Source: Haloarcula amylolytica JCM 13557 (lineage in GTDB: Archaea; Halobacteriota; Halobacteria; Halobacteriales; Haloarculaceae). From it: a stretch of 64,000 nt of DNA. This document shows positions 25,411 through 34,345 of the stretch, in pieces. Location: the NCBI RefSeq assembly GCF_000336615.1, contig NZ_AOLW01000035.1, positions 78,100 through 142,099 of the forward strand. Reading direction: 5' to 3'. Within the stretch, counting starts at the first letter, position 1, and each line of letters begins with the position of its first letter. The notes under the pieces were generated by a model. That model ran no database searches. It had not been told where the DNA came from and saw only the letters and a list, made by a program, of their open reading frames with translations. A program made the position numbers and the translations under genes.

Positions 25411-27252
25411 TTATTCGAATTGATCCTGATACGTCGTCCTGATGTCCGCCTGACGACTATCGGTTAGGTTCTCGTACGACTTCCCGTACGTGTCGTTGGC
25501 CAGTTCGTCCCAGGACTCGATTCGGTCACCGGAATCAGTCTGGAACTGTGCATCGAAGTCCGCTTCGACCTTCTGTTGGGTTTCGATTTCTAGTCCTGTG
25601 AAATTAAACTTCTCCCCAGCTTTCACATCGGCCCCGTACTCTTGCCGGGCGATTTCCTCACGCGTCCGCACCTCTACGGCCGCAAGACTGTCCGCGAACG
25701 GTTGGCGTTCGTGAATCTCTTCGATCTGGCGCTTCGTTTCACCGCTCACCTCATTATAGTAGCGTCCGTACTTGTCCTGGGTTATTTCATCAAGCGAAGC
25801 GCGGTCACCATCAGAGACACTGGTACTTCCGTCGGAACCGCTGGACCCGCCGTCTTTTGCCCATGACGGCTTGACCGACATAGCTGTTGACGCACGCGCG
25901 TCTTTTGAGTAGATGCCATAGACGTACGTCTGCAGACTCAGTGGTTCTACGGGGTAATCCGTCGAGTCGGTTACCGTGTATTCAACCTCGAACCGAACGC
26001 GAGTCGACTCGCCGGGTGCGAGCGTGACATTTCTGTCGACTCCATAGGCTTCCGGTCGATCATCGTCATCGCTGTCGATACGATGCTGGATCGATTGAGT
26101 TCCGGTGGTTTCACCGGTGTTCGTTACGTCCGCGAAGAACACAGCCGTATCACCGACGTACAGGACATTCGGTCCAGCCAAATCCGACACCTCGAAATGA
26201 CTGTCCTGTACCGTCATCGAGACGGTATCTATGTCGTCAGCAGTTCCAAGCGAATGGTTGTGTGTCCCGCGGCTCAAATTCGTCGTATTCACATCAATAG
26301 ACACCGTTGTCGTTTCGTTGGCAGCAAGTGAAACGGTGCGGGAATAGGTGGTGTTCATGGAATTACTCCGGAGCGTGACGTTGTCGATCCCGTCCACGTC
26401 ACCAACGTTCTCGACGACTGCTGAGACATTGGCAGTTTCCCCCCTCGTTACGTTGGCCGGTGCAGTCGTGTTCTGCACACGGAACGTCGCCGGTTGCTGG
26501 ACATGGAGTGTTCCGGTCGTTGTCGTGTTTTCGGTGGCGACCCTGTATTGATATCGGCCAGGCTCCAGATCAGCAGTTCGGACCGTGGCAGTGCTCATCT
26601 GGCTCTGGCCGCCCGCAAGCGAGTGGACACTCTCGTTCAGCGTTTCAGCATCGGAGTACTGGCCGTTTTGGTCCGCATCGACAGCGATTCGCACTGTCTG
26701 GACGCCACGATATGCACCGACATTGGTCAGGTTTGCTCGGATGGAGGCGTTCGTTCCACGGACAATTGTAGCGTTTTCAGTGGTATCGGCGAGGACAAAC
26801 GTAGGCGGGGTGAGGACAGCCACATTCCCAGTTGACTCCGGGGACGATGACTCACCGACGGCAACGGCGTGCGTGTATTCCCCGGGACTGATTTGGTCAG
26901 GTTCGACAGCGAACGTCACGTCCGTCGGTTCTGCAGCCGCAACCTCGACTTGTTTTGTTGCCACCGTTTCAGGAGACTGTCCGTCCCTGTTCAATCGTAG
27001 CGCTACTTGTTGTGTTGTCGTTTCCGACCCCGCATTTGTGATTTGAATATGCACACGCAACGGCTCATCCGGCCGAATTTCGGTCGGAGACTGCACAGTG
27101 CGTATCTCCAGTTCGTCCTCGCTCACAGTGGTCTCCGTATTTGCCGGTCCATCGGCGAAACCACCGATTCCAAGCCCCAGCGTAGCACCTCCAATGAGTA
27201 ACAGTCCAGCGACGCACCCAATCAGTAACTTTCCGTAGCCTATGGACAACAT
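25411..27252 (-). CDS. CARDB-domain surface protein with three C-terminal helical repeats
   Basis: A 613-residue exported protein. A signal-like helix (LLIGCVAGLLLIGGATLGLG, residues about 9-28) is followed by at least four immunoglobulin-like CARDB/COG1361 units; repeated phrases include RPDEPLRVHIQITNAGSET, NATIVRGTNASIRANLTNVG, NVTRGETANVSAVVENVGDV and VGDTAVFFADVTNTGETTG. A Gly/Ser linker near residue 470 leads to residues 486-613, where a roughly 35-45-residue helical motif recurs three times (EITQDKYG..., EIARQEYG..., ELANDTYG...; each ending near QPF or QF). Many N-x-T/S sequons suit N-glycosylation. It closes the glycan locus; a structural or glycan-bearing surface role is likely. Confidence 0.75.
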   Translation of the reverse strand: MLSIGYGKLLIGCVAGLLLIGGATLGLGIGGFADGPANTETTVSEDELEIRTVQSPTEIRPDEPLRVHIQITNAGSETTTQQVALRLNRDGQSPETVATKQVEVAAAEPTDVTFAVEPDQISPGEYTHAVAVGESSSPESTGNVAVLTPPTFVLADTTENATIVRGTNASIRANLTNVGAYRGVQTVRIAVDADQNGQYSDAETLNESVHSLAGGQSQMSTATVRTADLEPGRYQYRVATENTTTTGTLHVQQPATFRVQNTTAPANVTRGETANVSAVVENVGDVDGIDNVTLRSNSMNTTYSRTVSLAANETTTVSIDVNTTNLSRGTHNHSLGTADDIDTVSMTVQDSHFEVSDLAGPNVLYVGDTAVFFADVTNTGETTGTQSIQHRIDSDDDDRPEAYGVDRNVTLAPGESTRVRFEVEYTVTDSTDYPVEPLSLQTYVYGIYSKDARASTAMSVKPSWAKDGGSSGSDGSTSVSDGDRASLDEITQDKYGRYYNEVSGETKRQIEEIHERQPFADSLAAVEVRTREEIARQEYGADVKAGEKFNFTGLEIETQQKVEADFDAQFQTDSGDRIESWDELANDTYGKSYENLTDSRQADIRTTYQDQFE

Positions 27253-27635
27253 GCGTACGCAGGTATGTTACAAATCATTATTGTTACGGCTGCTATACCC
27301 ACCGTTAGACACTCTTTGCATTCAATATCGAAGAGCGGATTTCTACAGGGAGGTCTCAGAATGGGTAGCATACGTTTACCACCAGACACGTCCCCCAAAG
27401 TGGAGCTTTCAGCCATAGTCGTAGTGAGTCGATACCGTTCGTTGGCGCCTCAGTTTAACGACTACCGTTAGCTGAATCTATGGAAAGCACACCACCTTGT
27501 GGTGTAATGGAATATCGCATACGCGAGAGACCCACATCAAATTACAAGTTCAATTCGAATCGAAAACAGGGAGAGAGATGGTTCTAAGTCGACGCGACTG
27601 TGCAATCCTATCAGTTCGAGGCCGAGACGCGACAG
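27253..27635. other. Intergenic region, no gene seen
   Basis: A 383-base gap upstream of the CARDB gene and downstream of the winged-helix gene, both on the minus strand. Frames of 60-70 codons on the plus strand are basic and unlike neighbours. The right half of the gap contains AT-rich tracts only. Confidence 0.4.
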
Positions 27636-27917
27636 TTACGCCATGTTCTTCCGTTCGATTGTTTCCCAAATATCGACACCCTTCTCAGTGATGTCGTACA
27701 CGCGCCCTTTCTTCCGATCTTCGGAAACTAATAGGTCAACCAGTTCCGACTCACGGAGTTCCTGTAGGGCGCGCGAAACGTGAGCAATGCTCATTTCCCT
27801 GTCGTCCGCAATTAGCGACGGTGTCGCAGGGCCTTCTGACAACCGGCGGAGAGTCTCGACTCGATACCGTGAACTGATTACGTAGCTCACTTCGTCCCAC
27901 TGATCAAAGTCTGCCAT
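27636..27917 (-). CDS. Winged-helix transcriptional regulator
   Basis: A 93-residue single-domain DNA-binding protein. Helices and wing can be followed: YVISSRYRVETLRRLSEGP, TPSLIADDREMSIAHVSRALQEL (recognition helix), ELVDLLVSEDRKKGRVYDITEKG (wing) and a C-terminal helix. The wing pattern, KKGRVYDITEKG, is typical of haloarchaeal ArsR/MarR-type proteins. No ligand-binding Cys cluster is present, so a metal-sensing ArsR role is not supported. Target genes are unknown; the CARDB gene lies downstream in the same direction but 384 bases away. Confidence 0.8.
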   Translation of the reverse strand: MADFDQWDEVSYVISSRYRVETLRRLSEGPATPSLIADDREMSIAHVSRALQELRESELVDLLVSEDRKKGRVYDITEKGVDIWETIERKNMA

Positions 27918-28707
27918 CGTATCTATTCGTATGCACGAGTGTACCAGCTACCTTCTTTGGACACAAACTCGTGTACAGTGATATTCCATGTGCCTGTGGT
28001 TAATTGTTTCGCTCGTGTCTCTTGGTCTCGCTTCGTAGCCATACACGATTCCGGTTGAGTACCCTGCATACTGAGTATGTGGTGAGTAATATCGCTCTTC
28101 CGCTCAATTCATATACCGCGCATTTCACCTACGTGTTCGGCAATCAGGCGACAACCGATCAACAACAGATACCGTGGAGATCGTAAGGCTCCAATTCCCG
28201 ACGATAACCCAGAAGAGCATCTTATCGAGGACTTCGTTCCTCCAGGGACCTCTGTGCGGTCCAGATAGCTGTTTAATTGATACTGATAAGATTGCGTTAC
28301 TTGCATGACTGATAGAAACGGTCCATATACGCTACGATTTACCCTGTGCGATTTCGAGGAAGTGAATGACGTGTAACCGTAGCAGAGGAGTGCCTCAGCG
28401 TTTTTACGGGTAGTCTACGTATTTTGCGTATCTCAACACACACTGTAGCGGACATTTATTATCGATCACCGAAAATTGATTCAAAGAACACTGTTACTCC
28501 CGGAATACCCAAACAACTACTGACTACCCCGGCGGTAATCAAAGAAAAATTATCTAATCGATTACATAACAAAGTATTAAGTGGCAAGGTGATGTTGATT
28601 TGAAATGCTGGCTGACAGCGTAACGCTCCGTCGATACAGCCGGGGGGCTGTGTGAGCGCGATTCCAGACGGGTGGACGATGTCGCAGCACACAGGAAGTG
28701 GGTAAAT
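27918..28707. other. Long divergent intergenic region, no gene seen
   Basis: About 790 bases between two divergent winged-helix genes. Several 60-90-codon frames exist but are rich in Cys, Ser, Tyr and Leu and lack acidic residues. The segment 28450-28590 is AT-rich and probably holds the promoter of the plus-strand gene at 28708. Confidence 0.4.
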
Positions 28708-29343
28708 ATGGGAGTCAAAGACACCGCACAAACGAAAGCAGAACCGAATAATAAACTAAGCGACGAATCTGTCCCATCGCCAAAAGGGAAAGAAAGCAGT
28801 GCGGACCAAGCGACGTCACAGGAGCAGGACGACTCAGGTGCATCTCTAGACGTTATTTTTGAAATACTGAAAAACAGCCGCCGCAGAGAGGTCCTCCACT
28901 TTCTTCGAGAACGAGGCGAACAGGTCTCTCTTGGAGAACTCGCAGAACACGTCGCGGCCATTGAGAACGAGACCACAACTGATGCGTTGACATCAAGTGA
29001 GCGCAAGCGCGTGTACGTAGGACTGTACCAGTGCCATCTCCCGAAGATGGACGACATCGGTGTCGTCGATTTTAACCAAGACCGAGGGCATATAACCCTT
29101 ACCGACAAGGCTGACGACTTCGAAAAGTACCTCAACCGTTCTGAAGAAGAGGCGGAGGGCCGACAGTGGTATCAGTATTACGCGGCCGTCTCGGTGCTCG
29201 GTGCGATGGTCCTAGCCGCCTCTGTCGCCTTCTCACTTCCCGGGAGCATGGTCTTAGGTCTGCTCTCCCTGGTAGTGGGTGTTGCAGGCGCATGTTCGGT
29301 GTATCACTGGTCAGTTGAGCGCGAAGAGTCGGACAGCGAGTAG
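28708..29343 (+). CDS. DUF7344-like winged-helix protein with two C-terminal membrane helices
   Basis: A 211-residue protein. A polar, charged N-terminal segment (about residues 1-45) leads into a winged-helix domain: VIFEILKNSRRREVLHFLRE, SLGELAEHVAAIENE, RKRVYVGLYQCHLPKMDDIGVV and a short wing. This matches the haloarchaeal DUF7344 layout. Two hydrophobic helices follow (YYAAVSVLGAMVLAASVAF and MVLGLLSLVVGVAGACSVY), then an acidic tail, so the DNA-binding domain is tethered to the membrane on the inside. The ATG at 28708 is preferred to 28672 as the first 12 residues of the longer frame are atypical. It is convergent with phnM. Confidence 0.75.
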   Translation: MGVKDTAQTKAEPNNKLSDESVPSPKGKESSADQATSQEQDDSGASLDVIFEILKNSRRREVLHFLRERGEQVSLGELAEHVAAIENETTTDALTSSERKRVYVGLYQCHLPKMDDIGVVDFNQDRGHITLTDKADDFEKYLNRSEEEAEGRQWYQYYAAVSVLGAMVLAASVAFSLPGSMVLGLLSLVVGVAGACSVYHWSVEREESDSE

Positions 29344-29402
29344 CCCGATAAGAACGGTTTGGTTCCGCGCGCAGTTTTTACGCAGTACGCGTCACGAGTA
29401 GG

Positions 29403-30548
29403 CTATCCAGAGCGATACACTTCGTCGCCGGCAACATATGTTCGTGCTATCGATGGAACCGGGTCTGGGTCGACGATAATCAGATCGGCCCTTGCTCCAC
29501 ACTCCAATCGGCCACGGTCGTACAGGCCGGCAGCGGCAGCTGGTGCAGTAGAGACACGTAACACCCGGTCTTTGAGAGGGTCACCGTTTTCGATGAAAAC
29601 AGAGCTAAGCAGTGATTGCGGACGAAAGTCGCTACAGAGAATGTCGACAACACCGTCTTTGATTGCCTGAGACGCATCGGGCCCGTCCCACAGACTCCCA
29701 CCGCGAACCACATTCGGCGCACCCATCGCAACGGCCAAGTTTAACTCGGTTGCCCGCTGGGCAACACGGTGGGAGAGCGGATATTCGCTTATGTCTACCC
29801 CGATAGCAGCGGCGTTGTCCACGCTCGAAACGGTTTCATCGTCGTGTGAGGCGACTGGGATATTTCTATTGCTTGCTAGCTCTGTAATCTCTCGTGCGCG
29901 CGAGATTAATTCTTTTTCGGAGACACCATTGCGGCGTGTTTCGAGGGTCTGAAGGCTTGACTCTGAGACCCCGTCCGGAAGATTATAGCGTTGTGTAAGT
30001 GTATTTTCGCCAGCGAACTGGCCCGTTCCGGGAATGTGTGAGACAAGGGAGACGAGATCTCCCCCTGATTGGATTTCTTGCGAGACGGCGTCGACAGCCG
30101 TTTCGTTGGTGAGTTCACACCGCATATGGAGTCTGTTATCGACCCTGGCGCCGGTTTCGCAGTTGAAATCTCGGATATGCTCGGCCAAGCGACGGGCTAA
30201 TTCGATACTCCGGTTATCATCTGGGACGTCTTCGAACGCAATGGCATGATACTTTGTCGTAACTCCCGCGCTGGCATTGGCAATATCACATCGGTCCAGA
30301 GCGACAGTCGTGTTGACGCGCTCACCAGCTCTCGGAAATAGGTGCCGTTCGATATCATCACCGTGAAGATCAACCAATCCAGGTAGGACATACTTCCCCG
30401 TCGCATCAATGTCCGGGGAGTCATGAGATTCTGCTTCCACCGAGACTATTTTTCCATCAGAGAATACTACTGTCCCGTTCTCAATTTCGCTGGTCGGCGT
30501 AACAACAGTTCCTCCCGAGATTAATGTTCGATTTGCAGTATTTTTCAT
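29403..30548 (-). CDS. phnM: PhnM: alpha-D-ribose 1-methylphosphonate 5-triphosphate diphosphatase
   Basis: A 381-residue amidohydrolase-superfamily enzyme that in the C-P lyase pathway cleaves pyrophosphate from the ribose 5-triphosphate intermediate. Visible marks: TLISGGTVVTP and VVFSDGKIVSVE (small beta domain), YVLPGLVDLHGDDIERH at residues 53-69 (metal-binding His62 and Asp), VTTKYHAIAFEDV, SLVSHIPGTGQF and ASHDDETVSSV with the later His/Asp. Length and motif order match PhnM closely. No phnG-L, phnJ or phosphonate transporter is in the window, so it is isolated here. It may act on another nucleotide-like substrate or complement genes elsewhere. Confidence 0.85.
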   Translation of the reverse strand: MKNTANRTLISGGTVVTPTSEIENGTVVFSDGKIVSVEAESHDSPDIDATGKYVLPGLVDLHGDDIERHLFPRAGERVNTTVALDRCDIANASAGVTTKYHAIAFEDVPDDNRSIELARRLAEHIRDFNCETGARVDNRLHMRCELTNETAVDAVSQEIQSGGDLVSLVSHIPGTGQFAGENTLTQRYNLPDGVSESSLQTLETRRNGVSEKELISRAREITELASNRNIPVASHDDETVSSVDNAAAIGVDISEYPLSHRVAQRATELNLAVAMGAPNVVRGGSLWDGPDASQAIKDGVVDILCSDFRPQSLLSSVFIENGDPLKDRVLRVSTAPAAAAGLYDRGRLECGARADLIIVDPDPVPSIARTYVAGDEVYRSG

Positions 30549-31170
30549 TCAGCTTGGCACCCTGTAAGATTTTCCAATGTGTTTACAATCGACTTCCCAA
30601 AACATGAATATGCGCTTACTACGGCTATGCTACAGTCGGATATAGAGTACATATTTATATGTAATTGACAGCCGTAGCTGTTGTGCTTAATGAAATAATG
30701 GGAGACGAGGCCGTCAATCGTCACTATCAGTTGCTAAAGACGGACCTAGGACACTCCAACAATTCTCAGGGTTTGAATAGAGCCCCAATCCAGGGGATTT
30801 AAACCTACGCAGTGTTTCAAATAGTACATACAAATGTCAGCCTAACCTAATTTCTAAGTTATGATTATATAATACCTTCATAGAGTAGACAATTTGCGGG
30901 TAATTCTGGCGGATTCATATCCATTAGGATACACCTACCCGCATAATACCGTATTAACTGTTTGAACGAGTGCGTTTGAGCAGTAATTTCTTTCTATTTT
31001 TTCCATAGTGAGAAAGAGTATAATAGCACTAGCTGAAGAAGAGAGCCAGTAGTAACAAGATTACAGCATAGTACAGTGACATACTCCGGCGACGTCACCC
31101 CACCCACCAGCATGGTGTTTGCGTGTTCAGAAACCGAAGTTTTTAGCGTCAAGGTTTAAAACATATTTGT
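30549..31170. other. AT-rich divergent intergenic region, no gene seen
   Basis: About 620 bases between phnM (minus) and the dehydrogenase (plus). It is distinctly AT-richer than flanking genes, with several TATA-like stretches, including TTTAAA a dozen bases before the ATG at 31171. I see no repeat, RNA gene or credible frame. Confidence 0.4.
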
Positions 31171-32241
31171 ATGAAAGACTGGATTGATACGTATAATGAG
31201 CGTGACTGGCAAACCACCACGGACGGAACGGTTCGATACGCGCTGTTAGGACTTGGCTGGTGGACAATCGACCTAGCACTTCCCGCGATTCAGGACTCTG
31301 ATCTGGGTGAAGTTACAACGCTCGTCAGCAGTTCTTCGGAGAAAGCGAAACGTCTCGCCGACGAGAACGGTGTGGACTACGGGATCAGTTACCAAGAGTT
31401 CCACGACGGGGAGGCAGCCGACAGGTTTGATGCCATCTACATCGGGACACCGAACGCCTTGCATCTGGAATACGCCGAGACAGCCGCAGAGTTAGACAAA
31501 GCGATCCTGTGCGAGAAACCGATGGAGGCAACAGTCGAACGGGCCCAGAAAATGGTTGAGGTCTGTGCGGAGGCCGCTGTGCCGTTGATGATTGCCTACC
31601 GGATGCAGACTGACCCCGCTGTTAGGCGTGCAAAAGAACTCATCGAAGACGGATTCATCGGTGAGCCAGTATCCGTATACGGAAACAATAGTCAGCCGCT
31701 GCTCGAGATGAATCCGGACACGGACCAGTGGCGGCTCGATCCGGAACTCTCAGGTTATGGCACCTCAGTGATGGATTTGGGGATTTACTCGATCAACACG
31801 ACTCGGTTTCTGCTCGACCGGGAACCACTGGCGGTGCAGTCACAGATGGATTCTCATGGAGAGGCCTTCGACGACGTGCCTGATGAACGCTCCGGGGCAT
31901 TGCTTGCGCTGGAAGACGGTATCAAAATGGTCACGACTGATAGCCAGAACGCCCACAGTGATACGCAACTGAAAATAACTGGGACGGACGGACAGATCGA
32001 ACTCCGTCCAGCGTTCCATGGGAAAGCAAAACTCCACCTGTCCCGAAACGAGACGACAGTAACTGTCGAACACGAGAGTTTTGACGCGGAGGACGAAATG
32101 CGGGAGGAGTTCGACTACTTCGCTGACCGCGTTTTGACTGGTACTGACATTGGCCCGGACGGCCGCCACGGCCTCCAGGATATGCGAATCATCCGGGCAA
32201 TTCACAAAGCCGCGGAGAGCGGCGACGTCGTCAAACTGTAA
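31171..32241 (+). CDS. xacA: Gfo/Idh/MocA dehydrogenase, D-xylose dehydrogenase (XacA/Gfo6)-like
   Basis: A 356-residue NADP-type sugar dehydrogenase. It resembles, from memory, the haloarchaeal D-xylose 1-dehydrogenase XacA along its length: RYALLGLGWWTIDLALPAI, YIGTPNALHLEYAETAAEL, AILCEKPMEATVERA, MIAYRMQTDPAVRRAKELI, TDQWRLDPELSG and MDLGIYSINTTRFLL. The CEKP lysine and the MDLGIY motif with catalytic residues are intact. That enzyme oxidises xylose (and in Gfo6, glucose or related sugars) in the first step of oxidative pentose degradation. No other pentose-pathway gene is nearby, so the substrate may differ. The ATG at 31171 is the family start. Confidence 0.75.
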   Translation: MKDWIDTYNERDWQTTTDGTVRYALLGLGWWTIDLALPAIQDSDLGEVTTLVSSSSEKAKRLADENGVDYGISYQEFHDGEAADRFDAIYIGTPNALHLEYAETAAELDKAILCEKPMEATVERAQKMVEVCAEAAVPLMIAYRMQTDPAVRRAKELIEDGFIGEPVSVYGNNSQPLLEMNPDTDQWRLDPELSGYGTSVMDLGIYSINTTRFLLDREPLAVQSQMDSHGEAFDDVPDERSGALLALEDGIKMVTTDSQNAHSDTQLKITGTDGQIELRPAFHGKAKLHLSRNETTVTVEHESFDAEDEMREEFDYFADRVLTGTDIGPDGRHGLQDMRIIRAIHKAAESGDVVKL

Positions 32242-32631
32242 CTGATTCGTTCGAATTTATCTGGTCCCAGCGCTGTCAGATTGGTTTAGATTTATTCAGG
32301 TGGCGATCACGGCTATCGCGTTATCCCAGTCAAAACGGAGTACAGCGTGATCACAGTATAATACTCAAGATCTGTGAACAGAAGCGACCCTGACATTGGT
32401 TTTACACTCACTGTATTGGGTGATCAATGATCAACAGCGGAAAATGCTATAAGCCGTCCGATTGGTTTGTTTGGGTAGACGTGACGAAACCACATTTGAA
32501 CTGGTCGGCTTTGTTTAGACGCGGAGTAACAGCCAGTTCGTTTCGTTAATGACGATAAATCAGCCACTCAGTTAAACTGCAGATGCACCCCGACAACAGG
32601 ATACAAGTGGCTAATGGTGCTACAAAATAGT
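32242..32631. other. Intergenic region, no gene seen
   Basis: A 390-base gap between two plus-strand genes. No frame with haloarchaeal bias. The region upstream of 32632 is AT-rich and probably promoter. Confidence 0.4.
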
Positions 32632-33861
32632 ATGGTTTCTGAACAATTCGACGCGTTCTTACTTGACCTCGACGGGGTAGTGTATCTCGGGGATGAGGCC
32701 CTACCGGAGGCGGTCGAGTCGGTGAATCGTCTTAATGAGCGGGACAATAAACTACGATTCCTGACGAACGACCCACGCTTTCAGCGTGAGACGATCGCGA
32801 ACAGGCTTCGCAAGCTGGGGATCGACGCCGAAAAAGACGAGATCATCACGTCAGGCTGGGCGACCGCCCACTACCTCTCCCAACAGGATGAGACCACCGC
32901 TGCTGTCGTCGGTAGCGCAGGGCTGGAAATCGAACTCCAAGAGGAAGGCATCGAAGTCACGGACGACGATCCCAATGCGATGGTCGTCGGCGCGGACGAG
33001 AAGACGTCATATCAAGACATCCAGCGGGCGGCGAGACACATCCAGCGGGGAGCGACGTTCGTGGGGACGAACCCGGATGGGTCGTTCCCGACCCTAGACG
33101 GGCCTGTACCCGGGGCCGGGGCCATTGTTCGAGCAGTCGAAGCTGCGGCGGGAACAGAGCCAATGGTCGTTGGCAAACCCGAGCCGCTTATGTTCGAGAT
33201 GGCTCTCGACGGGCTGGCTGACGACGTGCAAGCGGCCGCGATTGGCGATAATCCTGCCACGGACATTCTCGGCGCCCACCGTGCGGGGCTCACCGGGATT
33301 CTGGTGGCCGAGGACAAACCGACTACCGCATCTGCTCGTGATCTTCAGCAACCTGATTTGACGATCTCGTCTCTTGCACACCTCTTCACGGACACAACCG
33401 ACACATGGGAGGCACCACCCTATTCGTGGCCGGATGAGTTACGTCCGGGCGTCGCTGCTGTCGTAGTGAATGACGTAGATGAGGTGCTGTTGCTGAAACG
33501 CGCCGACAAAGAGCAGTGGGCGCTCCCGACGGGCACGGTCGAACGGTGCGAACCAGTCGGGGACGCTATCACACGAGAGGTTGACGAGGAAACGGGACTG
33601 CAAATAGCGGTTGAGCGGCTGATAGGCGTCTATTCACACCCGGAACAGCAAGTGTTTTCGTATCCCTCAGGCAAGGCAGTTCACTTCGTCACGAATTGCT
33701 TTCGGTGTTCCATCGAAGGGGGTACACCCGAGGCCGACGAGGATGAAGCCCTCGAGGTCGGATTCTTCGACATGAACGATTTACCGTCGGATATCCTTCC
33801 GATGCAACCGCAGTGGATAGCCGATGCAAATGACGCAGATGGCTCACCTGCAATTCGATAA
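32632..33861 (+). CDS. HAD-IIA (NagD-like) phosphatase fused to a NUDIX hydrolase
   Basis: A two-domain enzyme of 409 residues. The N-terminal 260 residues are a HAD-IIA phosphatase: LLDLDGVVYLG with the nucleophile Asp pair (12 and 14), FLTNDPRF (motif II), VGKPEPLMFEMAL with the motif III Lys, and AIGDNPATDILGAHRAG (motif IV). The C-terminal 140 residues are NUDIX: VNDVDEVLLLKRADKEQWALP, then a complete NUDIX box at bases 33532-33600 (G-x5-E-x7-REVDEETGL). The fusion suggests a two-step clean-up or salvage of a phosphorylated or NDP-linked sugar: pyrophosphate cleavage then dephosphorylation. An ATG six codons upstream (32614) is also possible. It follows the sugar dehydrogenase. Confidence 0.87.
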   Translation: MVSEQFDAFLLDLDGVVYLGDEALPEAVESVNRLNERDNKLRFLTNDPRFQRETIANRLRKLGIDAEKDEIITSGWATAHYLSQQDETTAAVVGSAGLEIELQEEGIEVTDDDPNAMVVGADEKTSYQDIQRAARHIQRGATFVGTNPDGSFPTLDGPVPGAGAIVRAVEAAAGTEPMVVGKPEPLMFEMALDGLADDVQAAAIGDNPATDILGAHRAGLTGILVAEDKPTTASARDLQQPDLTISSLAHLFTDTTDTWEAPPYSWPDELRPGVAAVVVNDVDEVLLLKRADKEQWALPTGTVERCEPVGDAITREVDEETGLQIAVERLIGVYSHPEQQVFSYPSGKAVHFVTNCFRCSIEGGTPEADEDEALEVGFFDMNDLPSDILPMQPQWIADANDADGSPAIR

Positions 33862-33885
33862 ATTCACAGGCTGTACTGACCGATG

Positions 33886-34064
33886 TTACGGAGCAAGTTC
33901 GATATTTCTCAGAGTCGCTCTCAGAACGAGTTCACGGAGCTGGGCGAACCACGTCCGTGGCCGAAGCGTGTCGCCGTACCGCTGCTCGAGCGAGAAAACC
34001 ACAGCCTCGACGAGTGACCGTCGATGATCGGTATCGTCGTCATGGCGAGCCTCACGCACCATAT
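33886..34064 (-). pseudogene. C-terminal remnant of an IS5-like transposase
   Basis: The minus strand encodes HRRSLVEAVVFSLEQRYGD and TWFAQLRELVLRATLRNIE, the end of a DDE transposase of the IS5-like haloarchaeal type: the Glu of VEAV would be the last catalytic residue and RTWFAQLREL the usual C-terminal helix. Everything before VREAR is missing; the frame runs straight into the left end of the foldback element at 34065, which truncates it. The stop codon is at 33886-33888, 24 bases after the HAD-NUDIX gene. It is not functional. Confidence 0.7.
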
Positions 34065-34150
34065 CTATAGTAGCCATTGAAAATCAATGCACGCCTGATC
34101 GAACGACAGCAGTGCGATCAGTGTGTACATCGTTTCAATTGGTACTATAG
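34065..34150. mobile_element. 86-bp foldback MITE, copy 2
   Basis: The same length and structure as the copy at 23046: CTATAG at both ends, inner arms ATTGAAA/TTTCAAT and a central hairpin (CTGATCGAAC ... GTGCGATCAG with one mismatch created by a base change). About five substitutions separate the two copies, so the spread is fairly recent. It abuts the truncated transposase remnant on the left and decayed coding sequence on the right. Confidence 0.8.
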
Positions 34151-34345
34151 CGGGGAGAACTCTCAGTGTTTGTTCACTGGCCCAACGTGGGGCTCCAGAA
34201 GTTCTTCCGGAATCGTCTCAATCAGACCTTCCTCAGCGGTCACCGTCTGTAGCCGGTCGAAGTTCCAATAGGTCTCTGCCCTCCGCTACCCAATCCGGAA
34301 CTGGAGATCTGTTCTGGTAGTCATATTTGGGTGATAGTCGTGCGA
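34151..34345 (-). pseudogene. Frameshifted remnant of an unknown gene
   Basis: On the minus strand two frames join into what reads as one acidic protein: SPKYDYQNRSPVPDWVAEGR in one frame, then AETYWNFDRLQTVTAEEGL and IPEELLEPHVGPVNKH followed by a stop in the next frame. The codons have haloarchaeal bias on both sides of the presumed frameshift near 34280. There is no start codon for the combined product. I do not recognise the family. It lies between the MITE and the ABC binding protein and is probably debris of an insertion-rich spot. Confidence 0.4.

Noticed and set aside
28459-29135. Minus-strand frames of 90 and 193 codons
   Set aside because: They are the opposite-strand shadow of the DUF7344-like gene and its AT-rich promoter, and are rich in Ser, Arg and Cys.
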